Positions 48,665 to 60,932 are shown, counted from the stretch's first letter. The stretch is 64,000 nt of DNA from Lunularia cruciata (GCA_948567375.1 OX419757.1:70742001-70806000), one strand, 5' to 3'. Made by a program: numbers and translations. Notes: generated by a model not told the origin, from the letters alone.

Positions 48665-49138
48665 ATGGAGGGTCATCTAGAGTGGAAATTGAGATTATGC
48701 AAGGTTCCCCAAAGGTTTGAGGTGATTGTTGGGATGGATTTCAGGAAAAGAGAGTTTACAATAGAATTTGAAGAGAGTGTTGAGAGGATCCAAAAACCTA
48801 CACCACTTGGAGGAAAGAGTGAGTCTAAGTGCTTTCTGTGTGGAGAGAAGGGACATAAGGCAAGTTCATGTCCATTGACCTTTGAGAGCAAGAGATTGAG
48901 GGAAAGGAGAGGCTTACTTGACTTTGGTTTGCATGTTGGACCTTCTTCACCAAGATTAGGAAGGAGAAGATCTAAGACCAAGGAGTTGTGTGAGGTTTGT
49001 GGAGTTGAAGGGCTTCCAAAAGGACATGAGTGTAGTGGAGTAAAATCACTTTTGGAGACTTTGGTGAAAGATTTTGGAGAGAGTCTTAGTACAGCTACAG
49101 AAATACTACCATCTTCATTAACTAGTTCTCAAGATTAG
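48665..49138 (+). CDS. Extra zinc-knuckle ORF upstream of gag
   Basis: 157 codons, fully open, starting MEGHLEWKLRLCKV about 860 nt after the LTR and ending 237 nt before gag. It contains an intact CCHC knuckle (CFLCGEKGHKASSC, pattern C-x2-C-x4-H-x4-C) at about residues 58-71 and an arginine-rich RLRERRG at about 79-85. A second Cys/His cluster (CEVCGVEGLPKGHEC) is at about 110-124, and the tail is Ser/Thr-rich. The same ORF sits in the composite element at 37569. It is separate from gag. Role unknown; RNA or DNA chaperoning is the obvious inference. Confidence 0.7.
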   Translation: MEGHLEWKLRLCKVPQRFEVIVGMDFRKREFTIEFEESVERIQKPTPLGGKSESKCFLCGEKGHKASSCPLTFESKRLRERRGLLDFGLHVGPSSPRLGRRRSKTKELCEVCGVEGLPKGHECSGVKSLLETLVKDFGESLSTATEILPSSLTSSQD

Positions 49139-49374
49139 TGATGGAGATAATCTTTCAACTTATGGATAAACTATCCATGAGGGTTCGATTAATATGCACT
49201 CTAGGATTTGATGTTGCTATAGAAATCTTGGAGTAACCTGAACCTTTTGTGTTCCCTAGGGTGGATTACTCTCAGATGGTGTTAGTCATGTATATTCTCT
49301 ATTAGTTATAGAGTGAGAGAAAAGAAAAGAGAAAAAGAAAAATTGAGAGAAGAGAAAGATAGTGAGGAGTTAAG

Positions 49375-50640
49375 ATGGGGAAACTTTTGGTTTTCTTTGG
49401 CAAGGATGGAGAAGATGTGGAGGCCTTTGTGAGAGACTTCAAGAGAGCTTGCATAGGAAACAATGAGAGGAGGAAGAATGAGTGGGCCTCATTATTACTA
49501 GATTTCTTTGAGGATGCAACACTTACATGGTATGAGTCAGAATACCATAAGAGAGAGAGGAGAGATAGGGAAGAGGAGTCTTGGGAGACTTTGACTTCAG
49601 CATTCATTGAGAACTTTCTTCCAGATGAGAGTTATGAGAGATTGATGAGTGAGATTACATTTCTCAAGCAAGGAGATGGAGAGAAAGTGAGAGTCTATGT
49701 GGAAAGAATGGAAAAGTTAGAGTCCAGATTTTGCATAGTGTTGAGGAAGGGTGGGGATGATGTGGAGACTACAATGATTGGCATAGGGGCCATGCTCACC
49801 AAGAATTTTGTGAGAGGGTTGAGACCACAAATTAGAAGCAAGGTGAAATATGAGAAACCTTCTTCCAAGGTTGAAGCTATCAAGATTGCAATTTGTATGG
49901 AGGAGAGTTTGGAAGGGGATGAGAGTGATTTGGTGGTGAAGGAGGTTGTGCATCCTCCTCAAAGCTACAAGTATGGTGGAACTTCTGATACTTTGGTGAC
50001 AAGGGTTGCACCACAAGTAGTAGTTGCTCCAATTCTTGCAACTCCACCAAAGGATCCACTTCAAACCATCACAGAACAACTTGCAGATCTCAAGATCAAT
50101 GTGGTGCAACTATGGGAGAACAGAGAGGTGGATCAGAATGTAGGGAGAGGGCCTAGGAGTCTTAATTTGGAGCTTTTGGCACAAGAGAAGAAGAGAGCTC
50201 ATTTTGCAGAGGATGTTCACTCTTCTCAAGGATTTACTCCAAGCAAGGATACTCCTATGTCTACTAGGAGCACTCGCGCCTCAACACCATCAACAACAAA
50301 GACTCCAAGGAAGAAATTGGGGATGGAGGATTTCTTGATTCCAAAGCAACAATGGAACTACAATGTGTTGGAGGATGTTGGTAGTCACAAGGCTAACATC
50401 ATAATGGGACAATTGATTGCTTTGAACCCTACCTTGAGAAAGAAGCTTAGAGGTGGTTTGAGTTTTACAAGGAGCAAGAGGAAGAAGAAGGCAAAAGCTC
50501 CAGTATCAATGGGGGTGATGGATGCCAAGCCAGCACCATGGGAGGCTTGTGAAGATGCCTCCAAGATTGATGTGAGAGTGAATGGTCATAACATCAAGGA
50601 TGCATTGGTTGATGGAGGATCAGCAGTAAATGCCATGTGA
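49375..50640 (+). CDS. Family-B Gag plus protease start, zinc knuckle deleted
   Basis: 421 codons from MGKLLVFFGKDGEDVEAF. The retrotransposon gag core reads KNEWASLLLDFFEDATLTWYE...WETLTSAFIENFLP...GEKVRVYVERMEKLESRF. Next comes an acidic/basic linker and then the protease start VDGGSAVN just before a TGA at 50638. Compared with the copy at 40019, 267 bp (89 codons, matching 40415-40681) are missing in frame, and these include the CCHC knuckle. Confidence 0.8.
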   Translation: MGKLLVFFGKDGEDVEAFVRDFKRACIGNNERRKNEWASLLLDFFEDATLTWYESEYHKRERRDREEESWETLTSAFIENFLPDESYERLMSEITFLKQGDGEKVRVYVERMEKLESRFCIVLRKGGDDVETTMIGIGAMLTKNFVRGLRPQIRSKVKYEKPSSKVEAIKIAICMEESLEGDESDLVVKEVVHPPQSYKYGGTSDTLVTRVAPQVVVAPILATPPKDPLQTITEQLADLKINVVQLWENREVDQNVGRGPRSLNLELLAQEKKRAHFAEDVHSSQGFTPSKDTPMSTRSTRASTPSTTKTPRKKLGMEDFLIPKQQWNYNVLEDVGSHKANIIMGQLIALNPTLRKKLRGGLSFTRSKRKKKAKAPVSMGVMDAKPAPWEACEDASKIDVRVNGHNIKDALVDGGSAVNAM

Positions 50641-53600
50641 GAAAGGTTGATGAAGAAGTTGGGAATGATACCCTCAAGACCTTCAACATTTGTGGTGAGC
50701 ATGGCAAACAAGCAACAAGTTTCACAAATAGGGGTGATAGATAAAGCGGTAGTTTCAGTTATGGGAGTTCAAAATCTCATGACTTTCCAAGTCTTGAAGG
50801 ATTCAAGCTATGACTTACTTCTTGGGAGGCCATGGTTGAAAGCAGCACGCACAATGGATAGATGGCACAAAGGGTACTTGAGGATTGGGCCATCAAATTG
50901 TACAGTCATAGTTCTTGTGACTTACACCACCAACACTTCACATTGAGATACACCATCTCCTGATTATTGGGAATCAGATTTTGAAGAAGGAGCTTCAGGT
51001 GTGGACACAAGCATGGAGGAGGAGACTTCCACAGAGGAGGATGAATCTAAATTGGATTCAGATGTGTATCCCTTGTGTGCTATGGATTTTTCACCTAAGC
51101 TAGAGGTTCTGAAAGACCCAAATAAATCACCATTGACACTTGAGGAGGTAGAGAGAAGGTTACATCAAGTATGGCCCAAATGTTACCAAGGAGGAGAAGG
51201 TGAGATTTGAGGAGATTTTCCGCAAGTTCATCCATGTGTTTGCTTTTAGTTACAAGGATTTGAAGGAAGTCACCTTGGAGGAGCACAAGATAGAGGTGGA
51301 GTAACATGCAAGACCAATCCACCAAAAGCAATGTTGCATTAGCCCACCAATATCTTTGGTTGTGAAGGAGGAGATTGATCATCTCAAGGAGGCCGGATTT
51401 ATCTTTGAGATGGAGAATTTAGAATGGGTGTCACCAATTGTCATTGTGCAGAAAAAGAATGACAAGCTTTGGGTATTTGTGGATTACAAGAAGCTCAATG
51501 TTGTTACCAAGAAGGACTACTATCCATTTCCATTCATTGATGAGATCTTGGAGGAGGTTGCAGGTCATGAGAGGTATAGTTTTGGAGATGGTTATAGTGG
51601 ATATAACCAAATCAAGATTGCACCAGAGCATCAACAACTCACCACATTCACCACACCTTGGGGAACTAAGCTTTCAAGGTCATACCTTTTGGGCTTTGCA
51701 ATGCTCTAGCCACATTCCAACGGTTCATGAACAAGGTATTTGAACCTTTCATTGGGAAATTTATGAGAGACTTCATTGATGACTTTTGTGTCTATGGAAG
51801 CAAGGAAGAGCACTTTGAGCACCTAATCAAAGTCTTGCAACGCTTGGATGAGGCAAATGCATCACTCAACCCAGAGAAGTGTATTTTTGGATGTGAAGAA
51901 GGTCTACTTTTGGGGCACATCATCTCCAAGGATGGAATAGCAGTTGATCCTGAGAAGGTGAGGAAAATCTCAGACCTTCCATTCCCTTCAAGCTTGACAA
52001 AGTTACGCCAATTCTTGGGGATGGTTGGATACTATAGGAGGTTCATCTTCTCATTTTCCAACAAGGCTTATGCATTGACCATGTACATGAAGAAGTGTGT
52101 AGATTACATGGTGATTTTGGAGGACAAGGAGGCTCTCAAAGCTTTTGAGGAGCTCAAGCAATCCCTTGTTGTAGCTCCAATTCTTGCTAAACCTGATTGG
52201 AGTAAGCCTTTCATCCTCTACATTGATGCTTCTAATGTAGCTATAGGATGCACACTTAGTCAATTAGACCAATATGGGCATGATCATCCAATAGCTTATG
52301 CTAGTAGGCAGATGGTTTCAGCAGAGAAGAACTACTCTATCACGGAGAGAGAAGGGTTGGCAGTGATCTTTGGTCTCAAGAAGTTTAGAGACTACTTGAT
52401 TGGAGGAAAAGCCACCATTGTCACGGATCACAAGGCTTTGAAGTACATCTTCAACAAGCCTAATGTTGAAGGCAGACTAGCAAGGTGGATGATACTCTGT
52501 CTGAGTATGACTACACCATTGAGGATAGGCCAGGAAAGAAACATGCAAATGTTGATTTGTTATCTAGAGCCTATGGTCATGATAGAGATGAGCGAGTGGA
52601 TGATTCCTTCCCAGATGAGGAGCTCATGACAATCTCAATCACTCAAGAGGTTCCAATGGAGTACAAGGAGATTGTGGATTTTGTGACAAGAGGTAACTAT
52701 CCAGAAGGGATGCATGTTAGGGAGAGGAAGGCCCTTGGAGCAAGATCTAGACCTTACACAATGATGGAAGATATTCTTTTTCACCAAGGAGCAGATGGTC
52801 TACTTCAAAGAGAAGTGGGTAAGGAAGAGTAGATCCTACTCATAAAGGAGTTTCATGAAGGTTTAGTATGTGGAGGAAACTTTGCAGGAAAGGTGACTGC
52901 TTTCAAGATTCTAGATGCAGGTTACCATTGGAGAGGGATTTTCAAGGATTGTCTTGATTATTGCAAAACTTGTCATGTTTGTCAAGCTTTTGCTTGAAAG
53001 TCTACATCCACTCCACCACTTAGATCAATTCCATTGCTTGGACCTTTTGAGAAGTGGGAAATTGATTTTGTAGGTCCTCTCAATAGAACCCCAAGGAACA
53101 ATTGGTACATTGTGGTAGTTACTGATTACCTTACCAAGTGGGTTGAGGCTAGACCATTGAGGGACAAGAATGAAGATGAAGTGGGTAGATTTCTTTATGA
53201 ACGCATTATCACTAGGTTTGGATGCCCTTTGGAGTTGGTTTTTGATAGAGGTGGAGAGTTTACAAGAAGCATCACTACAGTCATGCTATGACATTTCTCT
53301 ATCACACATAGAGTAACTACATCCTATAAGCCAAATTTTAATGGCTTGGCAGAGAGAACCAATCAGACCTTGTGCATGATGTTGGCCAAAGATGCAGAAA
53401 TGGAGGGGGCTAAACATCATTGGGACAAGAGGATTCATGCAGTTTTGTGGGAGTATAGGACAACCATGAAGACTTCCACCAGATATTCTCCATTTCAATT
53501 GGTGTATGGTATTGAGTCTACCTTACCTATTCACTTTGATCTTCCTACCTTCCAAAGCATTCATAGGAGATTGAAGAAAGCACAAGGAGGTGATGCAGAG

Positions 53601-53927
53601 GAGTCAAGGAAGGATCAACTCATGGAGTTGGAAGAGGCAAGAGCAGTTACTATGGTTCGAGTGGAGCAAGCCCAAAGGAAACAAAAGGAGAGCTATGACA
53701 AGAGGCAAGGCAAGAAGAAGGTGGAGCCTTTCAAAGAAGGCGATTGGGTAATGTTGTTTGATTCCATTTGATTCAAGAGAGTGCAAAAGAAGTTTTTGCC
53801 TAAGTACTTTGGACCTTTCATAGTGGAGAAGGTGTAGGGCAATTACACCTATGATCTCAAGGAGTTGGGAGGAAGACACTTTGATAGGATTAACCATGAT
53901 AAGTTGGAGATGTATCATAGAAGGTAG
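50641..53927 (+). pseudogene. Family-B pol: protease, RT, RNase H, integrase
   Basis: Protease continues at 50647 (MIPSRPSTFVVS, DLLLGRPWLKAA) after one stop. RT starts near 51356 (VKEEIDHLKEAGFIF). A one-base deletion near 51669, compared with 42190 in the composite copy, shifts the frame, and RT continues at 51727 with FIDDFCVYG. RNase H shows FILYIDASNVAIG and TDHKALKYIF. Integrase shows the HHCC region near 52.85-52.99 kb, then WEIDFVGPLN, VVVTDYLTKWVE and DRGGEFTRS, with a stop near 53290, and NGLAERTNQTL. The GPF module and YHRR-stop end it at 53927. Only a handful of lesions break the frame. Confidence 0.88.
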
Positions 53928-53975
53928 AGAGACCTTCACTTTGAGGACAAAGTGAAAACTTAGTCCGGGGGTAAA

Positions 53976-54669
53976 TGTAACACCCATTTGTGCATGTGTG
54001 TGGTATTGTGATATTTAGCTTGGTATTACAAGTACTTAAGAGATATTATATATATATAGAGATAAAGGATGGTTCTATATTAGTCATGGTTAGCTAAAGT
54101 TAGTCATAGCTAAGATAGAGGGGATCTTACTTTAGAGAAAGTAGAAAAGATGAGCACCACTATTTTAGATTTTAGTGTGTTGACTTGGTATTATTCCTAG
54201 GTGTTTGGCTTTGAGGAAAGAGTTGAGAACTCTTGGGCCCGCAAGTCTTTTTGTTTTGGATTCTTCTTTAGTCCAAGGATAGCCCATGTGAAGGAATCCT
54301 TGACTTAGTGGTTGGGTCAAGATAAGACCACATGCTTAGGGGAATATGCCCATGTGAATGGATATTCCTTTCTACTTTTTGACTTTACTTGACTTTTATT
54401 CTAGTAACTTGAGTTACTACAATAATTAGTAACTTTGGTACATAACTATTTCACAAGTATATAAACAAGGGGTGAGGAGGTACTCATCATCCTTTCATTT
54501 GCAACTATCTCTCTCTCATTGAGTTCTCTAGTGAGCAATGTCTTGAGTCTTGGAGTGTTAGCTTTGGAGGAGTATGATGGAGTTGGGGTTCCTTGCCTTC
54601 TTAGTTGGGGGTGCGCTACCATAATAGCCATCAGAGGTTCATCCTGAGTGAGAGACAGGCCGGCTCATA
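53976..54669 (+). repeat. LTR-B, 3' LTR (694 bp)
   Basis: Starts TGTAACACCC after a CCGGGGGTAAA polypurine-like tract and ends CTCATA. It is the same length as its 5' partner and differs by scattered substitutions and a small TA-repeat change. Confidence 0.9.
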
Positions 54670-54673
54670 GACC

Positions 54674-54884
54674 TTCCTTTGGACTTGGCTTCTTTGTACC
54701 CATTCTTTCATATTATGCATATCTTTGTGGTTTTCTTCTTTATCCCATGGCATGAACAAAGGTAAATCCAAAGAATACCTAAAGATGTTTGTTCCCCTTG
54801 AACATACAAATATTCCACCTTAGCTTTACCACAGAGAGAGAAAGTAAGACAAAATTAAATTTTTACAAAAGGTGGGTATTGTAA
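54674..54884 (-). repeat. Dispersed repeat C, copy 2, right segment
   Basis: Continues the alignment to 31640-31840 after the family-B insertion (CTTTGGACTT, then AAATATTCCACCT and AGTAAGACAAAATTAAA). Immediately right, TGTAACACCCATTGATGCATG resembles the first bases of LTR-B but the similarity stops after about 25 bp. Confidence 0.7.
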
Positions 54885-56348
54885 CACCCATTGATGCATG
54901 TATGCTCAAGCTTGCACATGAAAGGAGTATCTCCGGCATTCATCATCTTTTGGTCCAAGTTTACAACTTGCTAACAAACCATTTCAATCACATTCATAAA
55001 CTTGCAACCTTGTGCTCCAAGGTGATCATGTTATTGTTAGCACTGCAATGTTGATCTTTTGCCTCAAAGAGTACTCTCTCAAATATATTTACACAAACAC
55101 TAACATATTCATAAGTTTTCTCACTAACTTATTCTTACTAGCACTTTAATAATGTTACCAAATATGCCATATGGTGATATATATATATATATACAAAGGT
55201 GGTGTTGAAATATACAAGTGATGATAACACCATATGATATGATTAAGAAGTAGTAATATGGGAGGTATCCTCCAAATGGCACTCTACTCTAATGCACTCT
55301 TGTACACCATCAAGGTGTCTATGACGGATCAATGGATCCACACTAGACTATATCTCCACATACATTCTCACTCTTCCTAGCACATAGAGTGATCTTGAAA
55401 GGATGTTGCCTAACTCTCATATAGATCTACATTAGATTCCCTAAGCCAACTCAAACTCCATTCCTTGGTAAGGAAATCAATAATGGCATGTTTGCTCAAA
55501 ATCTATCTAGGAGAGCTCTCAAGAGGTCTCCTGATGAGTGTGTGAATTTCCTAGTCTTTTCAAATAAGGAGTAAATGAAGCAAGATGGATAGCACCATGT
55601 AGATGGTTCTTACAATATGGAAAGAATGCATTATCAACAATCAAGATATCTCTAAGTGATAGACCTAAGATGGTAAATGCACTATAAGGTCTATGTATGA
55701 AACTTCTCTAGTTATCATGTATCCATCCTCTCCATCAAGCAGGGCCCTGAGATGCACCTTTATGTGTACTCTTTGAGGTAGGAAACTCTCATCTCATATA
55801 AACATGAGTAGATGCTCTAACTCTATGCTTGTATTATAAATCAAAATAATAACCTCAAAGTGTATCACCATACTCCATAAAATCTCTAACTTTGGGTTAT
55901 GGTACATACATAACAATACTTTTGCCTCTTATAATGTGACCATCCTAGCTGCTCTATTGAGTCCCTCTACTAGATGTAGCAATGACTTGTATACCACATA
56001 ATGTTCACCAAACTACCAACATGCAAAACTAAAATCTTCCTTTGCTCTTGTGAGCATAAATGATAACATGAATGAACTCTCTAGATAAGTTCATCATTTG
56101 TTCTCAACATCTTAAGTCTAGAAAGGTTACATATGAGTGCAATCCTCCTCTCTTGAAGCCAAATACTACCCAAACATCATTGCACACAATTCATCACCTT
56201 GCACTTTGGACAAGATTTTCAACATATGATCACCATGTCTAAGGAACCCTTGGTGCTTCCGGTTGTAACTTATGGAGAATGGTGGATGTGCTATTTCTAT
56301 ATGTTAATAAATTAGATAGATTGGGAGTGGTGTGATAGAGTAGCAACC
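54885..56348. other. AT-rich interval, no gene recognised
   Basis: Contains an (AT)8 run at 55177-55193. This is where the 5' LTR of element D would be expected, but nothing matching LTR-D or a primer site was found, so the element is 5' truncated or its LTR is gone. Confidence 0.5.
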
Positions 56349-57223
56349 ATGGCAGCAATACCCGATGTTATCCTTGCTATGCAGCAACAAATCAAGCACC
56401 TTATTGGATTGTTGGATGAACGAGATCTTCGACAACAAGAGCAGGTGGAGAGAGTACCGATTTGAGAAGGAGAAGATTGGATCAGATTCCCTAAACCCAA
56501 GGTATTTGAAGGCAAGAATTTTCTGGGTGCAATGGAGAATTTTGTGTTTGATTGTGAATGTTATTTTGAAGCTACCAATCTACAAGACGAGCGGAAACAG
56601 ATTCTCTTGACTTCTAGCCAATTGGATGGAGTAGCAAAGCTATGGTGGAGATTCTGAGTGGAGCAAGCTGAATGACAAATTGTTGCACCAATCTTGACAT
56701 GGGTAGAATTCAAGAGCGCAATAATTAGCCGGTTCCAAGCTCTAAATGCCACACGAGCTGCATGGGATAAGTTGGCAGAGTTGAAACAAATTGGCTCTAT
56801 AAGAAGTTATATCACGCAGTTCCAAAACACTATCATGCAAATTCCAAATATATTGGAAGGTGAAGCTTTGGATCAATTTGTTAGGGGCTTGAAGGTGAGA
56901 ACCAAATTAAAGGTAACCATGCAAGAGCCACAACACTTGGAGGAAGCCATGCAGTTGGCCGAACATTTTGATTACTTGGTGGCAACAACTTGGTCTTGAC
57001 CTTGACCTCCATAGAGCCTACCAATATACTACACACAAGTGGAAGAGCCAACACTAATGGAGATTGATGTCATTCAACAAAGACCACTTGGCACGGCAGA
57101 TAGAGAGAAACTGTGACAAAATGGTGGTTGTTTTTATTGTCGCCAATTAGGGCATCACATTGCTGAATGTCCACTCAAGAATGGACGACCTTGGCAAGTT
57201 GCCCAGGTGGAGGTTGTGGAGTA
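56349..57223 (+). pseudogene. Element D gag
   Basis: Begins MAAIPDVILAMQQQIKHL. It contains a typical gag core (WVEFKSAIISRFQALNA, then QFVRGLKVRTKLKV) and ends with a CCHC knuckle, CFYCRQLGHHIAEC, near 57126-57170. Several stops occur, for example near 56463 and 56656. Confidence 0.85.
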
Positions 57224-57329
57224 GAATGATAAGGGAAATGAGGAACCCACTAGGAGATTTGAGCCGCCTACTAGGAGCTTGATTAGTTCCAATGGGATTG
57301 AAGGCTCGACCTATGCAAGTTTGCTTCAC

Positions 57330-60300
57330 TTGCAAGGTACAATATCTAATCAGGGTTGTAGGATTTTGGTTGATTCTGGAAGTCATAGAATTGCATGTCT
57401 ATGCAAGTAGCAAAGGAATTGGGTATTCCTATCAAGCCAGTGATTGGAAGTAGTTTGATGATAGTGGATGGTAGAAAGGGTTTTGCATTCCGCACCCAGC
57501 ATCTTGTTACCTTCAAGATTAGGAAGGAGTATTTGGAATGTATGAGGTTTGTAGTGGCACCTCTACTCTATGATATCATTCTGGGTTGACCTTTGCTTGA
57601 ACGTCATCAAGTTCAATTTGATTAGACTTGATGCCAAATTCAAGTAGGAATTTTTTATTAGGTTGTTTGGCACCTCTGAGTAAGACACCTAAGAATAGTC
57701 AGTCCCAAGATGGGAAGTTTTTCAAGAAGGTTGCCATAGAGCAAACTTTGAAGGGAGTGGAGTCTCAAGATGGGAAATTTGCCAAGAAGGCAACCATGGA
57801 GCAAGCTTGGAAGAGAGATGAGTCCCTGGAAGGGGAGTTGGTTAGTAAAGAAGCCATAGAGCAAGCTTTGGAGGAAGATAAGACTATATTTGTGGTGTGG
57901 ATCAAGCTGATTGCACAAGAACAATTGGAGGAGGGCCAAGAGCTTCATCAAGCAATTGTTGATCGGATAGTTTAGGAGTTTGTAGACGTGTTTCCAGATG
58001 ATCTGCCAAAGGGATTACCTTCCAATCAAGGTAAGCCCTTCAAGATCAAGTTATTGCCAAGGAGTACTCTAGTGAGTAGACCGATCTATTGGCTCTCACC
58101 AAAGGAGTTGGAGGAGTTGCGAACAACACTTACAAAGTTGTTGGAGAAGGACTTCATACAACATAGTACCTCTCCTTGGTAAGCACCAATACTATTTGTT
58201 CCAAAGAAGGATGGAGAACTTCATTTTTGTATTGATTATTGTGGGCTTAATAAGCAAACTGTGAAGAATGCATGTCTCTTGCCTCGGATCGATGACTTGC
58301 TTGATCAACTAAGTAGAGCACGTTACTTTTCCAAGTTGGATCTTTGTAGTGGCTATTGGCAAATTCCTATTGATAGAGAGGATGTGCAAAAGATTACCTT
58401 TCATACAAGGTATGGGCATTTGAGTGGAGAGTTCTACCTTTTGGACTCACTAATGCTCCAATAGTCTTCATGGATCAGATGCATTGGGTGTTGGATGGAC
58501 TATTGGATCAGTCCGTGGTGGTGTTCCTAGATGATATCTTAATTTATAGTAAGACAGAGGCAAAACACATGAATGATGTGCGAGAAGTCCTAAGATGACT
58601 ACGAAAATGGAGATTTTATTGCAAGAAGTTGAAGTGTGCCTTTTGGCAGAAAGAGGTTACCTTCTTGGGTCATAAGATCTCATCAGAGGGGATCAAGATG
58701 GAAGAAGAGAAAATCAAGGCCATTACTGATTGGCCTACCCCAAAGGATGCTATAGAAGTATAGGCATTCAATGGATAGGCCAATTTTTATCGACAGTTCA
58801 TCCATTATTATCCTCATGTGGCTGCACCATGGACTGACCTCTTGGGAAAGAACTTGAGCTTCCAATGGACCACCAAACATGAAGAAGCATTCCAGAAGTT
58901 AAAGCATATGGTGTCTTCAAGACCCATTCTTCAACCATATGATCCTCAACTACCCTGTGTGGTTGATTTTGATGCTTCTAACTTGGCAATTGGAGCCATG
59001 CTACAACAAGACTTCCCAGATGGACCCCATCCCATTGCCTTTGTGTCTCACCGACTCAATACGGCTGAACAAAACTACTCTGCTTGAGATTGAGAACAAC
59101 TTGCAATGGTATACGCCACTAAGGTATGGAGGCATTACCTCTTGGGGAAACAAGGGATCATGCAAACTGATCACAAACCATTGTTGCAGACCTTACACTT
59201 GGAACACATGAAAAGTCAACATCATCGATGGGAAGAACAATTCCAACTATATGACATCAAACTTGAGTACAAACCAGGTTGGTTCCATGTCATCCCTAAT
59301 GTTTTATCACAATGACCTGATTTGAAGTCTCTTCCTCTCATCACAATTGCAATTTCAATGGTGTCAATTGACTTCAAGGTCCAAAACGAGTTTTGGTCAG
59401 CTCTACACCAAGATCCCTTCTTCCAAATGGTACATGGTCGCCTTACGGCATGCGATAAGGAGTACAACACCTTCTCCATTAAGGGGGGCCTTTTATCCCC
59501 TGAGGACCGGATCTATGTTCCAGCTAAAGGTGATCTTTGACTTGTGCGCCTTCAAGAAGCCCATGATTTACCCATCGCTGGTCACATGGGTGTGGAAAAG
59601 ACCTTGGGTACCCTCCAATGTCAATGGTGGTGGCCCAACATGACACGAGATCTTCAAGAATTTGTCCAATCGTGTGAGAGTTGCCAACATAACAAGGCCA
59701 GCAACCAGAAGCCGAGTGGACTCCTTCAACCACTTGCCAGTCCATCCGCTTGCTGGGAGCATGTGAGCTTGGATCTCCTCACATCCTTGCCAAAGACAAA
59801 ACAAGGACACACCGCAATTGTGGTGTTTGTAGATAAGCTAAGTAAGCAAATCCACTTGGCACCAACCTGTGATACCGTGGATGCTCCAACCTTAGCGCAA
59901 ATCTACTTTGACAATGTCTTCAAGCATCATGGGATGCCATGTGTACTCATCTCCGACCGTGATCCTTGATTTATCGGAAAGTTTTGGCAAGCACTCTTCC
60001 AGATACTTGGCACTAAGCTTGCTTTGTCCACGGCCTATCATCCTTAAACTCATGGACAAACCAAACGTGCAAATCGTACATTGGAGGATATGTTGTGTGC
60101 CTTTGTCAACGTCCACCATACCAGTTAGGATGAATGTCTCGCAATTGCAAAATTTGCCTACAACAATTCCAAACAAGCAAGCACCAAAGTTTCTCCTTTC
60201 TTTCTCAATTTTGGCCAAGATCCGTTTGTTCCAGATTCACTTCTTGCTCCCCTTCCATCTCAAGTTCCTCATACTTCCACATTCTTGACCATTATATCCC

Positions 60301-60816
60301 AATCTCTCCAACAAGCCAAGTCTCACCTCCTCGTTGCTCAGAATCACCAAAAACAATATGCGGACCACCATCGTCGTGATCTCACCTTTGAAGTTGGTGA
60401 TAAAGTCATGATATCCTTTAGTAACCTCCCTCTCCCACTGATACCCAAGTTTGTAAACTTGCTGCTAATTGGATAGGACCCTTTGATATCACCCAAATTG
60501 TCTCTCTTGTTGCTTATCAACTTGCCTTGCCTTGTCACATGTGTATTCATCCTGTCTTTCATGTTTCCAAGTTGAAACCTTTGTTCCTAACCCCTCTTCC
60601 TTTTCCTCTTGAGCCCAACCTCCCCCTCTTCCTATCCCTATCAATGATCATGAGGAGTACAAAGTTGATTGTATCCTTGCGCGTTGCCATATTCAACGAC
60701 GCCATCGCCAACATATGGAGTACAAGGTTCTTTGGAAAGGGTATCCCCTTCATGATGCCACATGGAAACCTCTTTCTCACCTCCAAAATGCACAGACGGC
60801 CATCTAGGAATTTGAA
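57330..60816 (+). pseudogene. Element D pol with chromodomain
   Basis: Protease: ILVDSGSH near 57365 and YDIILG near 57577. [18 protein letters not shown] near 58325, VFLDDILIYS near 58525, FLGHKISSEGI near 58662. RNase H: VDFDASNLAIGAML near 58960 and QTDHKPLLQTLH near 59162. Integrase: HHCC region 59555-59690 (GHMGVEKT, CESCQHNK), core aspartates near 59770 and 59957. Chromodomain near 60655-60810: EYKVLWKGYPLHDATWKPL, keeping the aromatic/tryptophan positions of the fold. Many stops. Confidence 0.88.
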
Positions 60817-60932
60817 GCTTCCTTGGCAACAAGGACGTCACCAACTAGCGACGGGGGAATATGTAACAATATGGAGTTTAGCAACAAAGTTAGTCGGGCT
60901 TACAAAGTAGCAAATAAGAACAAATTAGCCTA

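Larger units (their letters stand above)
47112..54669 (+). mobile_element. Near-complete family-B Ty3/gypsy element, TSD GACC
   Basis: Two 694-bp LTRs, a tRNA-Glu-type primer site, a long leader, an extra zinc-knuckle ORF, gag, and a pol with few lesions are in canonical order. The element is flanked by GACC (47108-47111 and 54670-54673), and the paralogous repeat C at 31131 shows the uninterrupted site. It lacks a chromodomain and an env-like ORF. Total length is 7558 bp. Confidence 0.92.

Noticed and set aside
54885-54910. Possible start of another LTR-B copy (TGTAACACCCATTGATGCATG)
   Set aside because: Similarity to the LTR-B start fades after about 25 bp, and neither an end nor a target duplication could be found.
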